Shown in pieces: positions 1-4,640 of a DNA stretch of 7,218 bases. The DNA is taken from positions 1 to 7,218 of the forward strand of contig DASZNF010000023.1 in NCBI GenBank assembly GCA_035551355.1, written 5' to 3'. The position numbers were made by a program, and so were the translations under genes. A model generated the notes under the pieces. The model was not told the origin of the DNA. It saw only the letters and a list, made by a program, of their open reading frames with translations, and searched no databases. The DNA comes from DATATV01 sp035551355. Lineage in GTDB: Bacteria; Actinomycetota; Actinomycetes; Mycobacteriales; Pseudonocardiaceae. The number at the start of each line of letters is the position of its first letter. Position 1 is the first letter of the stretch.

Positions 1-116
1 GGAAGTTCGTGCACGGCATCGGGGGCGTAGATGCTCGCCCAGCCGTCGACGTCGCCGGCGGCGAGGCAGTCGAACGCCTCGGCCAGCCAGCCGGGAACAA
101 CGGACACGAGTGCCAT
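1..116 (-). CDS. NTF2/SnoaL-like family protein, N-terminal part only
   Basis: The 38 visible codons run leftward off the window edge. They start with MALVSVV and include the segments AFDCLAAGDVDGWASIYAPD and AVHELP. The pattern of a helix, an 'AGDVDGW' turn and a '(Y/F)APDAVHE' strand is typical of the first part of the NTF2-like/SnoaL/ketosteroid-isomerase-like cone fold, whose members are about 110-150 residues long. The start is the ATG at 116-114, because GGAGG at 126-122 lies five bases upstream. The gene diverges from a TetR-family regulator, and operator-like palindromes lie between them, so it is probably the target of that regulator. Substrate and catalytic residues cannot be seen, because most of the protein is outside the window. 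Family-level call only. Confidence 0.75.
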   Translation of the reverse strand, partial: MALVSVVPGWLAEAFDCLAAGDVDGWASIYAPDAVHEL

Positions 117-121
117 GGCAT

Positions 122-126
122 CCTCC
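122..126 (-). promoter_or_regulatory. Ribosome binding site of the NTF2-like gene
   Basis: On the minus strand this reads GGAGG, five bases before the ATG at 116. It is a good Shine-Dalgarno match and fixes the start of the leftward gene. Its presence contrasts with the lack of any such motif before the facing tetR gene. Confidence 0.7.
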
Positions 127-133
127 ACTAGAA

Positions 134-154
134 TTTCGGACTGTGAGTCCAGAA
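134..154. promoter_or_regulatory. Imperfect palindrome, candidate TetR-family operator 1
   Basis: TTTCGGACT and AGTCCAGAA flank a 3-base centre (GTG). Seven of nine arm positions pair, with GGACT/AGTCC perfect. It shares the TTTCGGAC half-site and the 9-3-9 layout with the perfect palindrome centred 34 bp to the right, so both could bind the same TetR dimer. It lies between the divergent genes, where binding could affect both. Confidence 0.5.
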
Positions 155-167
155 CAGTTTAGCAGCA

Positions 168-188
168 TTTCGGACCGACGGTCCGAAA
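168..188. promoter_or_regulatory. Perfect palindrome, candidate TetR-family operator 2
   Basis: TTTCGGACC and GGTCCGAAA are exact inverted repeats around GAC (9-3-9 bp, 21 bp in all). TetR-family dimers commonly bind inverted repeats of this size next to their own gene. If translation of tetR begins at GTG 143 or earlier, the site lies inside the coding region. Binding could then block transcription of tetR and of the leftward gene, whose start is 52 bp away. Confidence 0.6.
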
Positions 189-602
189 ATCGGGCCCGGC
201 GCGGCCGTCCCCCTGTCCCCTTGGCGCGCGTCCTTGCCGCCGCCGAGGCACTCTTCGCCGATGCCGACACTCCGGGCTCGGTCACGATGGACGCCGTCGC
301 CACCGCGGCTGGCGTCGGCAAGGGGACGCTGTTCCGGGCTTTCGGCAGCCGTGATGCCCTGCTCGACGCGCTGTCGGACGCGAAGTTCACGCCCGTGCGC
401 CAAGCCGTGGAGGGACGGGCAGCCGCCGCTGGGATCCGAGGCGCCACCACGGGAGCGGATCATCGCGTTCCTCGACACGGCGCTCACCTTCAAGCTGCAC
501 AACCGCCACCTCATCCGCGCACGCGAAGTCGCCTCCGCCGGAACACTGCGAACCGAGCGCTACCGGTGGATGCAGGACCCACTGCGGAACCCGATCGCCG
601 AC

Positions 603-626
603 GCGATGTCCGGGGCGATGTCCGGG
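603..626 (+). repeat. Two perfect copies of a 12-bp tandem repeat
   Basis: GCGATGTCCGGG occurs twice head to tail, followed by a partial third unit (GCGACGG). In the C-terminal frame of the TetR-like gene it encodes AMSGAMSGAT. The 12-bp unit keeps the frame, so it is a small in-frame expansion rather than a disrupting one. Confidence 0.8.
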
Positions 627-785
627 GCGACGGCGGGCGATGCCGGATACGCCGCCCACGTCCTGCTCGCCGCGATCCACATCGACCTTGTCGAGGAATT
701 GCTCGCCAGCGGACGCACCCCCGAGCAGATCCGCCGCTCTCAGACAGCCCTCGCGCAAGCGGTCGTCACCGACGTGCCGAGATGA

Positions 786-1059
786 CGCATCCGCCACAGG
801 TCTGCGATCGCAGTGATGCCGCCGGAGACAGCGCGCCGGTCGGACGGTTCCGCACCGGGAGTTGGGCGTGTCGGCCCGAACCCATCGGCTCATCGGCAGA
901 AGAGGACGCTCGAACGACGGCAGGAGTCGACGACGCACGAGGATGGGACGTGTTGGCTGCCCAGCAACCGGCGTTGTCATCCGCGATCGCATTGCCAGCG
1001 ACGGGTCGGGTCATCGTCTCCGGTGGGGAATAGCGCATGGTTGAAATAAGGGCGCGTCG
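786..1059. other. Gene-free stretch between the TetR-like gene and the IS
   Basis: Open frames exist on both strands, but none gives a protein pattern I recognise, has a convincing ribosome site or continues a neighbour meaningfully. Shortly after the tetR stop there is a perfect 12-bp palindrome, CTGCGATCGCAG (802-813). It is too tight for a good hairpin, so I do not call it a terminator. A second GCGATCGC core occurs near 981-990. The stretch may be decayed sequence or flanking DNA brought in with the IS. Confidence 0.5.
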
Positions 1060-1061
1060 AT

Positions 1062-1074
1062 GAATAACCCGTAG
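1062..1074 (+). repeat. Candidate left terminal inverted repeat of the IS
   Basis: GAATAACCCGTAG is the best partner for the right-end sequence 2593-2605 read on the opposite strand. The match is imperfect (TAACC and GTAG shared, one gap), so this is a suggestion rather than a firm IS end. Confidence 0.35.
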
Positions 1075-1103
1075 ATTCCGGTTGCAGCTGTCATGCTTGT
1101 GGT

Positions 1104-2393
1104 ATGCGCGAGGCACAGGACATCGGGGCAGTGCTGGCGGCGAAGTTCGAGGTGTTGTTGCCGCACCTGGACGAACGTCAGCGGCGTCTGCTGCTGGCTG
1201 CCGAAGCCAGATCCCTGGGCCACGGTGGAATCAGAACCGTCGCTCGCGCCGCAGGTGCCCGCGAGGCCACCGTGTCGTTGGGCATCACCGAACTCGACTC
1301 CGGAGCACCTCCGCTGGGGCGGGTCCGCCGCCCCGGCGGAGGCCGCAAACGCGTCGTCGACACCGACCCCGGACTACGCCCAGCACTGCTGGCACTGGTC
1401 GAACCAGACACGCGGGGCGATCCGATGTCGCCACTGCGGTGGACGACGCTCTCGACCCGCTACCTGGCAGGCGAACTCACCGCCCAAGGACACCGGGTCT
1501 CCGCCGACACCGTCGCCGACGTGCTGCGGGAGCAGGGCTTCAGCCTGCAAGGCAACGCCAAGACCCTGGAAGGTAAACAGAATCCCGATCGGGACGCCCA
1601 GTTCCGTTACATCAACGAGCAGGTCAAGACCCACCACGCCGCCGGACAACCGGTCGTGAGCGTGGACACCAAAAAGAAGGAAAACGTCGGCGAGTTCACC
1701 AACGCCGGACGCGAATGGCGTCCCGCCGGTGACCCGATCGAGGTCGACACCCACGACTTCCCGGACAAGGAACTGGGCAAGGCCGTCCCGTACGGGATCT
1801 ACGACCTGGCCGCGAACACCGGCTGGGTCAACGTGGGCACCGACCACGACACCGCCACCTTCGCGGTGGAGTCCCTTCGCCGCTGGTGGCACGGGGCTGG
1901 GAGGTTGACCTACCCACACGCGACCCGGCTGCTGGTCACCGCCGATGCCGGTGGTTCCAACGGCTACCGCACCCGTGCGTGGAAAACCGAACTCGCGGCG
2001 TTGGCCGCCCAGACCGGCCTGGCCATCACGGTCTGCCGCTTCCCGCCCGGCACCTCCAAGTGGAACACGATCGAGCACCGGTTGTTCTGCCATATCACCA
2101 TGAACTGGCGGGGCAGGCCACTGACCAGCCACGAGGTCATCGTCAACAGCATCGCCGCGACCACCACCCGCACCGGGCTGAGGGTCCACTCCGAACTGGA
2201 CACCGACACCTACGCGCTCGGGGTCGAGGTCCGCAACGCCCAGATGGACGCGCTGCCGATCAGCCGCCACGACGGGCGTCCCGACTGGAACTACACCCTG
2301 CACCCCACCATCGCCGACGCCACGGCCCACACCGATCCCACTGATCCGGCTGATCCCGCCGATCCGGGGTCCCAGCACGCCCACGATGCCTGA
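1104..2393 (+). CDS. ISAzo13-family DDE transposase
   Basis: This 429-residue transposase cuts and joins the ends of its IS element. The N-terminal part (about 20-150) is helical and DNA-binding, with ARSLGHGGIRTVARAAGARE resembling a helix-turn-helix, then GRVRRPGGGRKR. The RNase H-like core carries the catalytic triad: D188 in SVDTKKKENVG, D281 in LLVTADAGGSNGYRTRAWK and E324 in GTSKWNTIEHRLF. The C-terminal motif MNWRGRPLTSHEVIVN is also diagnostic of ISAzo13 transposases as I remember them. After the usual end near NYTLHP it adds a 29-residue tail with DPT/DPA/DPA/DPG repeats, probably disordered. ATG 1104 starts the conserved N-terminus, but no clear ribosome site precedes it, as often in IS genes. 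There is no internal stop or missing catalytic residue, so it appears intact. Whether it is mobile depends on the ends, which are uncertain. Confidence 0.93.
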   Translation: MREAQDIGAVLAAKFEVLLPHLDERQRRLLLAAEARSLGHGGIRTVARAAGAREATVSLGITELDSGAPPLGRVRRPGGGRKRVVDTDPGLRPALLALVEPDTRGDPMSPLRWTTLSTRYLAGELTAQGHRVSADTVADVLREQGFSLQGNAKTLEGKQNPDRDAQFRYINEQVKTHHAAGQPVVSVDTKKKENVGEFTNAGREWRPAGDPIEVDTHDFPDKELGKAVPYGIYDLAANTGWVNVGTDHDTATFAVESLRRWWHGAGRLTYPHATRLLVTADAGGSNGYRTRAWKTELAALAAQTGLAITVCRFPPGTSKWNTIEHRLFCHITMNWRGRPLTSHEVIVNSIAATTTRTGLRVHSELDTDTYALGVEVRNAQMDALPISRHDGRPDWNYTLHPTIADATAHTDPTDPADPADPGSQHAHDA

Positions 2394-2604
2394 GCTGACC
2401 GGGATGACCGCACCCGAACTGGAGGAGTTGATCACGCGGCTGGCCGGGCTGTGGCAGGCACACCGGGCGCGGCGGGCACGTGAGCACCCGGCCGAGGATG
2501 CCCGGCACAGGCCCCGCGCAGGGCGGCCACTCACCTTCCCGTTCCCCGACCGTGTCATCGCCACCGTGCTGCGGCTGCGTCTGGCACTGTTGCTACCAGG
2601 TTAA
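2386..2604 (+). CDS. ISAzo13-associated small ORF (HTH-type transposase-related protein), probably truncated
   Basis: The 72-residue ORF begins at ATG 2386 and overlaps the transposase end by 8 bp, which suggests translational coupling. It contains LEELITRLAGLWQAHRARRA, then GRPLTFPFPDRVIATVLRLR and LALLLPG. From memory, a related second ORF follows transposases of this group and reads roughly '(L)TF.DRV.ATVL.LR.(A)LP...LA.LFGV', leading into a helix-turn-helix and giving about 120-150 residues. Here it stops just where that region should start, inside the candidate right terminal repeat. It may be a natural short form or a 3'-truncated IS. Its function is unknown; a role in binding the IS end is only a guess. 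Confidence 0.6.
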   Translation: MPELTGMTAPELEELITRLAGLWQAHRARRAREHPAEDARHRPRAGRPLTFPFPDRVIATVLRLRLALLLPG

Positions 2605-2605
2605 A
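2593..2605 (-). repeat. Candidate right terminal inverted repeat of the IS
   Basis: The reverse strand reads TTTAACCTGGTAG and pairs imperfectly with 1062-1074. It overlaps the last codons and the stop of the short second ORF, so the ORF would end within the IS tip. Confidence 0.35.
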
Positions 2606-2651
2606 TAACAAGCTAAGAGCACTTCAGTGTGAACCAGGAACGGCATAGTGT

Positions 2652-2696
2652 GCTGACCTGCGGAAACGTAACTTCCGCAAGTCGGCGTGGGTCAGC
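2652..2696 (-). terminator. Compound hairpin directly after the kinase stop codon
   Basis: Two stems are nested. The outer arms GCTGACC (2652-2658) and GGTCAGC (2690-2696) pair perfectly. Directly inside the left outer arm, TGCGGAA (2659-2665) pairs with TTCCGCA (2673-2679) around a 7-base loop, leaving about 10 unpaired bases on one side. The structure begins at the base next to the TGA (2699-2697) of the kinase gene. It has no T tract, which is usual for actinobacterial terminators. It would end the regulator-kinase transcript and insulate it from the IS. Confidence 0.6.
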
Positions 2697-3866
2697 TCAG
2701 AGCCGTTGAGTGCTGTTCAGGACTGTTCGGCGTGTCTCGGCACGGGCCGGAATGGTGACACGCAGCGTCAGGCCGCCGTCGTTTCGGGGACTGGCCTCCA
2801 CGGTGCCGTGGTGGGCGCGCACCACGGCACGGACCACGGACAGCCCCAGCCCGGAGCCGCGTGGCTGGTGGGTGCGGTCGTAGCGCACTCTGCGGAACGG
2901 TTCGAACAGGGAATCCACCTCGTTAGCCTCGATGACGGATCCGGAGTTGGCAACGGTCAGTGTTGCCGCGCCGTCCGGGCTTGTTCCACTGTGGATGGCG
3001 ACCCAGCCGGTGGCCGCGACGTTGTAGCGAATCGCGTTGTCGATCAGGTTGTGCACCACCCGGCCCAGCAGTGCCGGGTCGCCATGCAGCGGGGCTGGGG
3101 ACAATGCGGTGCGGAGATCAATGCCCGCGTCGAGCGCGGCGCCGGTGTGCGTGTGTGCCGCTTCGGCGGCCAGTTCGGCAAGGTCGATCCGAGTGTCCCG
3201 GTCGATGGTGGTTTCGCTGTGTGCGAGCGCGAGTAGGCCGTCGAGCAGCCGTTCCTGCCCGGCGATGACCGTGAGCAGCTTGTCCCCCAGCCGTAGGGTG
3301 TCAGCCGAACTGCCCTCGGCGGCGACCGCGACCTCGACCAGCGCCCTGGTCGTGGTGAGCGGGGTGCGCAGTTCGTGCGAGGCGTTGGCGATGAACCTGC
3401 GCTGGCCGTCGAAGGACCGTTCCAGCCGCTCCACCATCGAGTCGAAGGTGTCGGCGAGTTCCTTCAGTTCGTCGGCCGGGCCGGTCAACCCGATTCGCTC
3501 GTGCAGGTGTCGCTCGGCGACCCGGCGGGCGGTGTCGGTGACCGCGCGCACCGGCCGCAGAACCCGCCCGGCGAGCAGCCAGCCCACGCACGCACTGGCC
3601 AGCGCGAGACCCAGCAGGGTCAGGCCACCCCAGGTCAGCAGGGATGCCCCGACTTGCGAGCGAACGTTGACGACCTCGGTGACCGCCTGCGGGAGCCGGA
3701 CGAACTGGTCGCGGCGCGCCAACCCGGCGCTGGTCATCGCGGGCGCCATCAGGGTGGGCAGCGCGGGCACCACGAACAGGAAGGTGACGGCGAGCAGGAT
3801 CAGGCCGGTCAGCACGGTGAGCGCGGTGTACCAGGCGGCCAGCCGCACCCGGATCGTGGTCCGCAT
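2697..3866 (-). CDS. Two-component sensor histidine kinase (CutS-like)
   Basis: This 389-residue membrane kinase senses a signal outside the cell and phosphorylates the regulator encoded just before it. In order it has TM helix 1 (about 11-35), a short external loop of about 40 residues, TM helix 2 (76-99), HAMP (about 100-152), and the H-box FIANASHELRTPLTTT with H164. The catalytic domain has the N-box VVHNLIDNAIRYN (N273, N277), FEPFRR (321-326) and the G2 box RGSGLGLS (336-343). The G1 box reads VANSG (305-309), with Asn where most kinases have the Asp of DxGxG. As I recall, this substitution recurs in this actinobacterial subgroup. The only cysteine is C93, inside TM2. ATG 3866 is chosen because it overlaps the regulator stop as TAATG, implying translational coupling. 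The open frame extends further upstream, but that stretch is antisense-frame shadow of the regulator gene. Confidence 0.92.
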   Translation of the reverse strand: MRTTIRVRLAAWYTALTVLTGLILLAVTFLFVVPALPTLMAPAMTSAGLARRDQFVRLPQAVTEVVNVRSQVGASLLTWGGLTLLGLALASACVGWLLAGRVLRPVRAVTDTARRVAERHLHERIGLTGPADELKELADTFDSMVERLERSFDGQRRFIANASHELRTPLTTTRALVEVAVAAEGSSADTLRLGDKLLTVIAGQERLLDGLLALAHSETTIDRDTRIDLAELAAEAAHTHTGAALDAGIDLRTALSPAPLHGDPALLGRVVHNLIDNAIRYNVAATGWVAIHSGTSPDGAATLTVANSGSVIEANEVDSLFEPFRRVRYDRTHQPRGSGLGLSVVRAVVRAHHGTVEASPRNDGGLTLRVTIPARAETRRTVLNSTQRL

Positions 3867-4522
3867 TACGGAATCCGGTATCCGACGCCGGGCACGGTCT
3901 GGATCACCCAGGGTTCGCCGAGCCGGCGGCGCAGCCCGGTCATGGTCACCCGCAGCACGTTGGTGAACGGGTCGGTGTGCTCGTCCCACGCCTTTTCCAG
4001 TAGCCATTCCGCGGAAACCACGGTGCCCGCCGCGATCAGCAACTCCTCCAGCACCGCGAACTCCTTGCGCGACAGCCGGACGGGCACGTCGTCGCGGGTC
4101 ACCTCGTGCCGGGCCGGGTCGAGGCGGAGCCCAGCGCGGGTGAGCACCGGCGGCGCGGCCGGACGGGACCGGCGGCCCAGGGCGCGCACGCGCGCGGTCA
4201 GTTCGGTAAACGCGAAGGGCTTGGGCAGGTAGTCGTCCGCGCCGAGTTCGAGGCCGGCGACCCGGTCGGGCACGCCAGACGCCGCGGTCAACAACAGGAT
4301 GCGGGTCGTGCGCGGCCCGGACGCCAGGGTCCGGCAGACCTCGTCGCCGTGCACCACCGGCAGGTCGCGGTCCAGCACGGCCACGTCGTAGTCGTTGACG
4401 GCACACCGCTCCAGCGCCGCCGCCCCGTCGTACACCACGTCCACGGCGAACCCCTGGTCGCGCAGTCCCTCCCCGATCACCTCGGCGAGCATGGTCTCGT
4501 CCTCCACCACCAACACCCGCAT
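3866..4522 (-). CDS. OmpR-family response regulator (CutR-like)
   Basis: This 218-residue DNA-binding regulator is the phosphorylation partner of the kinase. The receiver domain (1-115) has E7/D8 of the acidic pocket, phospho-acceptor D51 in VLDRDLP, T79 and K101 in YLPKPF. The winged-helix domain (about 126-218) shows RLSRKEFAVLEELL, a recognition region FTNVLRVTMTGLRRRLG and the ending VIQTVPGVGYRIP. The phrases NDYDVAVLDRDLP and LLEKAWDEHTDPFTN closely resemble Streptomyces CutR as I remember it, hence the family call. Published work on Streptomyces, as I recall it, links CutRS to secretion stress. ATG 4522 is fixed by AGGGAGA five bases upstream and by the conserved MRVLVVEDE start; the frame is open further upstream but non-homologous. 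The gene diverges from a secreted protease gene, which is a likely target. Confidence 0.93.
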   Translation of the reverse strand: MRVLVVEDETMLAEVIGEGLRDQGFAVDVVYDGAAALERCAVNDYDVAVLDRDLPVVHGDEVCRTLASGPRTTRILLLTAASGVPDRVAGLELGADDYLPKPFAFTELTARVRALGRRSRPAAPPVLTRAGLRLDPARHEVTRDDVPVRLSRKEFAVLEELLIAAGTVVSAEWLLEKAWDEHTDPFTNVLRVTMTGLRRRLGEPWVIQTVPGVGYRIP

Positions 4523-4527
4523 GGTGA

Positions 4528-4534
4528 TCTCCCT
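4528..4534 (-). promoter_or_regulatory. Ribosome binding site of the response regulator
   Basis: On the minus strand this reads AGGGAGA, five bases before ATG 4522. It excludes the longer in-frame extension toward 4753. Confidence 0.7.
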
Positions 4535-4546
4535 ACCCGAAGACGC

Positions 4547-4562
4547 ATAAGGACGGGATAAG
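4547..4562. promoter_or_regulatory. ATAAG direct repeat, candidate response-regulator binding site
   Basis: ATAAG occurs at 4547-4551 and again at 4558-4562, exactly 11 bp apart, each followed by G or C. OmpR-family regulators bind head-to-tail half-sites one helical turn apart as tandem dimers. The site is 25 bp upstream of the regulator start and 78 bp upstream of the protease start, so it could serve both directions. The repeats also resemble -10 elements (CTTAT on the minus strand), so binding might compete with RNA polymerase. This is inference from spacing and position only. Confidence 0.5.
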
Positions 4563-4566
4563 CGGT

Positions 4567-4576
4567 GCGCTAGCGC
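4567..4576. promoter_or_regulatory. Perfect 10-bp palindrome in the divergent control region
   Basis: GCGCTAGCGC lies 4 bp beyond the ATAAG repeats on the protease side. It could be a second protein-binding site. In DNA this GC-rich a 10-bp palindrome can arise by chance, so no factor is proposed. Confidence 0.25.
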
Positions 4577-4629
4577 CGTCCTGATCACCGCCCGGACAGG
4601 CTGGCCGGGTCCCGTTCCCCTTGATCTCC

Positions 4630-4635
4630 GGGAGG
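4630..4635 (+). promoter_or_regulatory. Ribosome binding site of the S53 peptidase
   Basis: GGGAGG lies five bases before ATG 4641. It supports this start, which also gives a textbook signal peptide. Confidence 0.7.
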
Positions 4636-4640
4636 TCAGC

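Larger units (their letters stand above)
143..785 (+). pseudogene. TetR/AcrR-family transcriptional regulator, interrupted by a +1 frameshift
   Basis: The N-terminal half is read in the frame of GTG 143. It has a basic arm (RRGRPPVPL), then helix 1 (ARVLAAAEALF) and a TetR helix-turn-helix with core VTMDAVATAAGVGKGTLFRA (residues about 47-66). From about 414 the protein continues in the next frame: EAPPRERIIAFLDTALTFK, RHLIRAREVASAGTLRTE and YRWMQDPLR, ending VVTDVPR. This is a ligand-binding and dimerisation domain like those paired with this HTH. Removing one G from 412-414 restores a 213-residue protein of normal family length, reading AVEDGQPPLGS across the join. No Shine-Dalgarno precedes the start. 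TAGAAT at 129-134 could be a -10 box giving a leaderless GTG 143 message; GTG 110 is also open. It is either a recent pseudogene or a single-base sequence error. The regulated gene is probably the NTF2-like neighbour. Confidence 0.8.
1060..2608 (+). mobile_element. ISAzo13-family insertion sequence (ends approximate)
   Basis: The element is defined by its intact transposase (1104-2393) and the overlapping second ORF (2386-2604). The best end match I see is TAACCC-GTAG at 1065-1074 against TAACCTGGTAG, the reverse complement of 2593-2602, with one mismatch and one single-base gap. Bases just outside are A/T-rich on both sides. No clean target duplication is evident, so the limits may be off by tens of bases. 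The total of about 1.5 kb suits this family. It sits between a broken TetR regulator and the end of the sensor kinase gene, and interrupts neither visibly. Confidence 0.7.

Noticed and set aside
802..813. CTGCGATCGCAG palindrome as terminator or operator
   Set aside because: It is a 12-bp palindrome with no loop, so it cannot form a useful hairpin, and no partner site suggests an operator. GCGATCGC is an easy chance sequence in high-GC DNA.
387..992. 201-codon open frame on the minus strand
   Set aside because: It is antisense to the TetR C-terminal domain, with an Arg-rich, pattern-free product typical of high-GC shadow frames.
110..1033. Long plus-strand frame continuing past the TetR helix-turn-helix
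   Set aside because: After about 413 it no longer resembles TetR; the conserved C-terminal domain is in the next frame. The remainder is out-of-frame read-through.
766..1116. 116-codon minus-strand frame in the intergenic stretch
   Set aside because: It has no recognisable pattern, no ribosome site and low-complexity composition, and it runs into the tetR end.
1374..2564. 396-codon minus-strand frame
   Set aside because: It is entirely antisense to the transposase, whose catalytic motifs prove the plus strand is coding. The product is Gly/Val/Arg-rich shadow.
3037..3966. 309-codon plus-strand frame over the kinase gene
   Set aside because: It is Ser/Arg-rich antisense of a gene with intact H, N and G boxes.
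3867..4406. 180-codon upstream extension of the kinase frame
   Set aside because: It overlaps the response regulator gene in another frame and is Arg/Pro/Gly-rich. The kinase starts at the ATG overlapping the regulator stop.
4523..4589. GGTGATC (4523-4529) and GATCACC (4583-4589) inverted pair
   Set aside because: The arms are 7 bp with a 53-bp gap that includes the ribosome site; this is likely coincidence.
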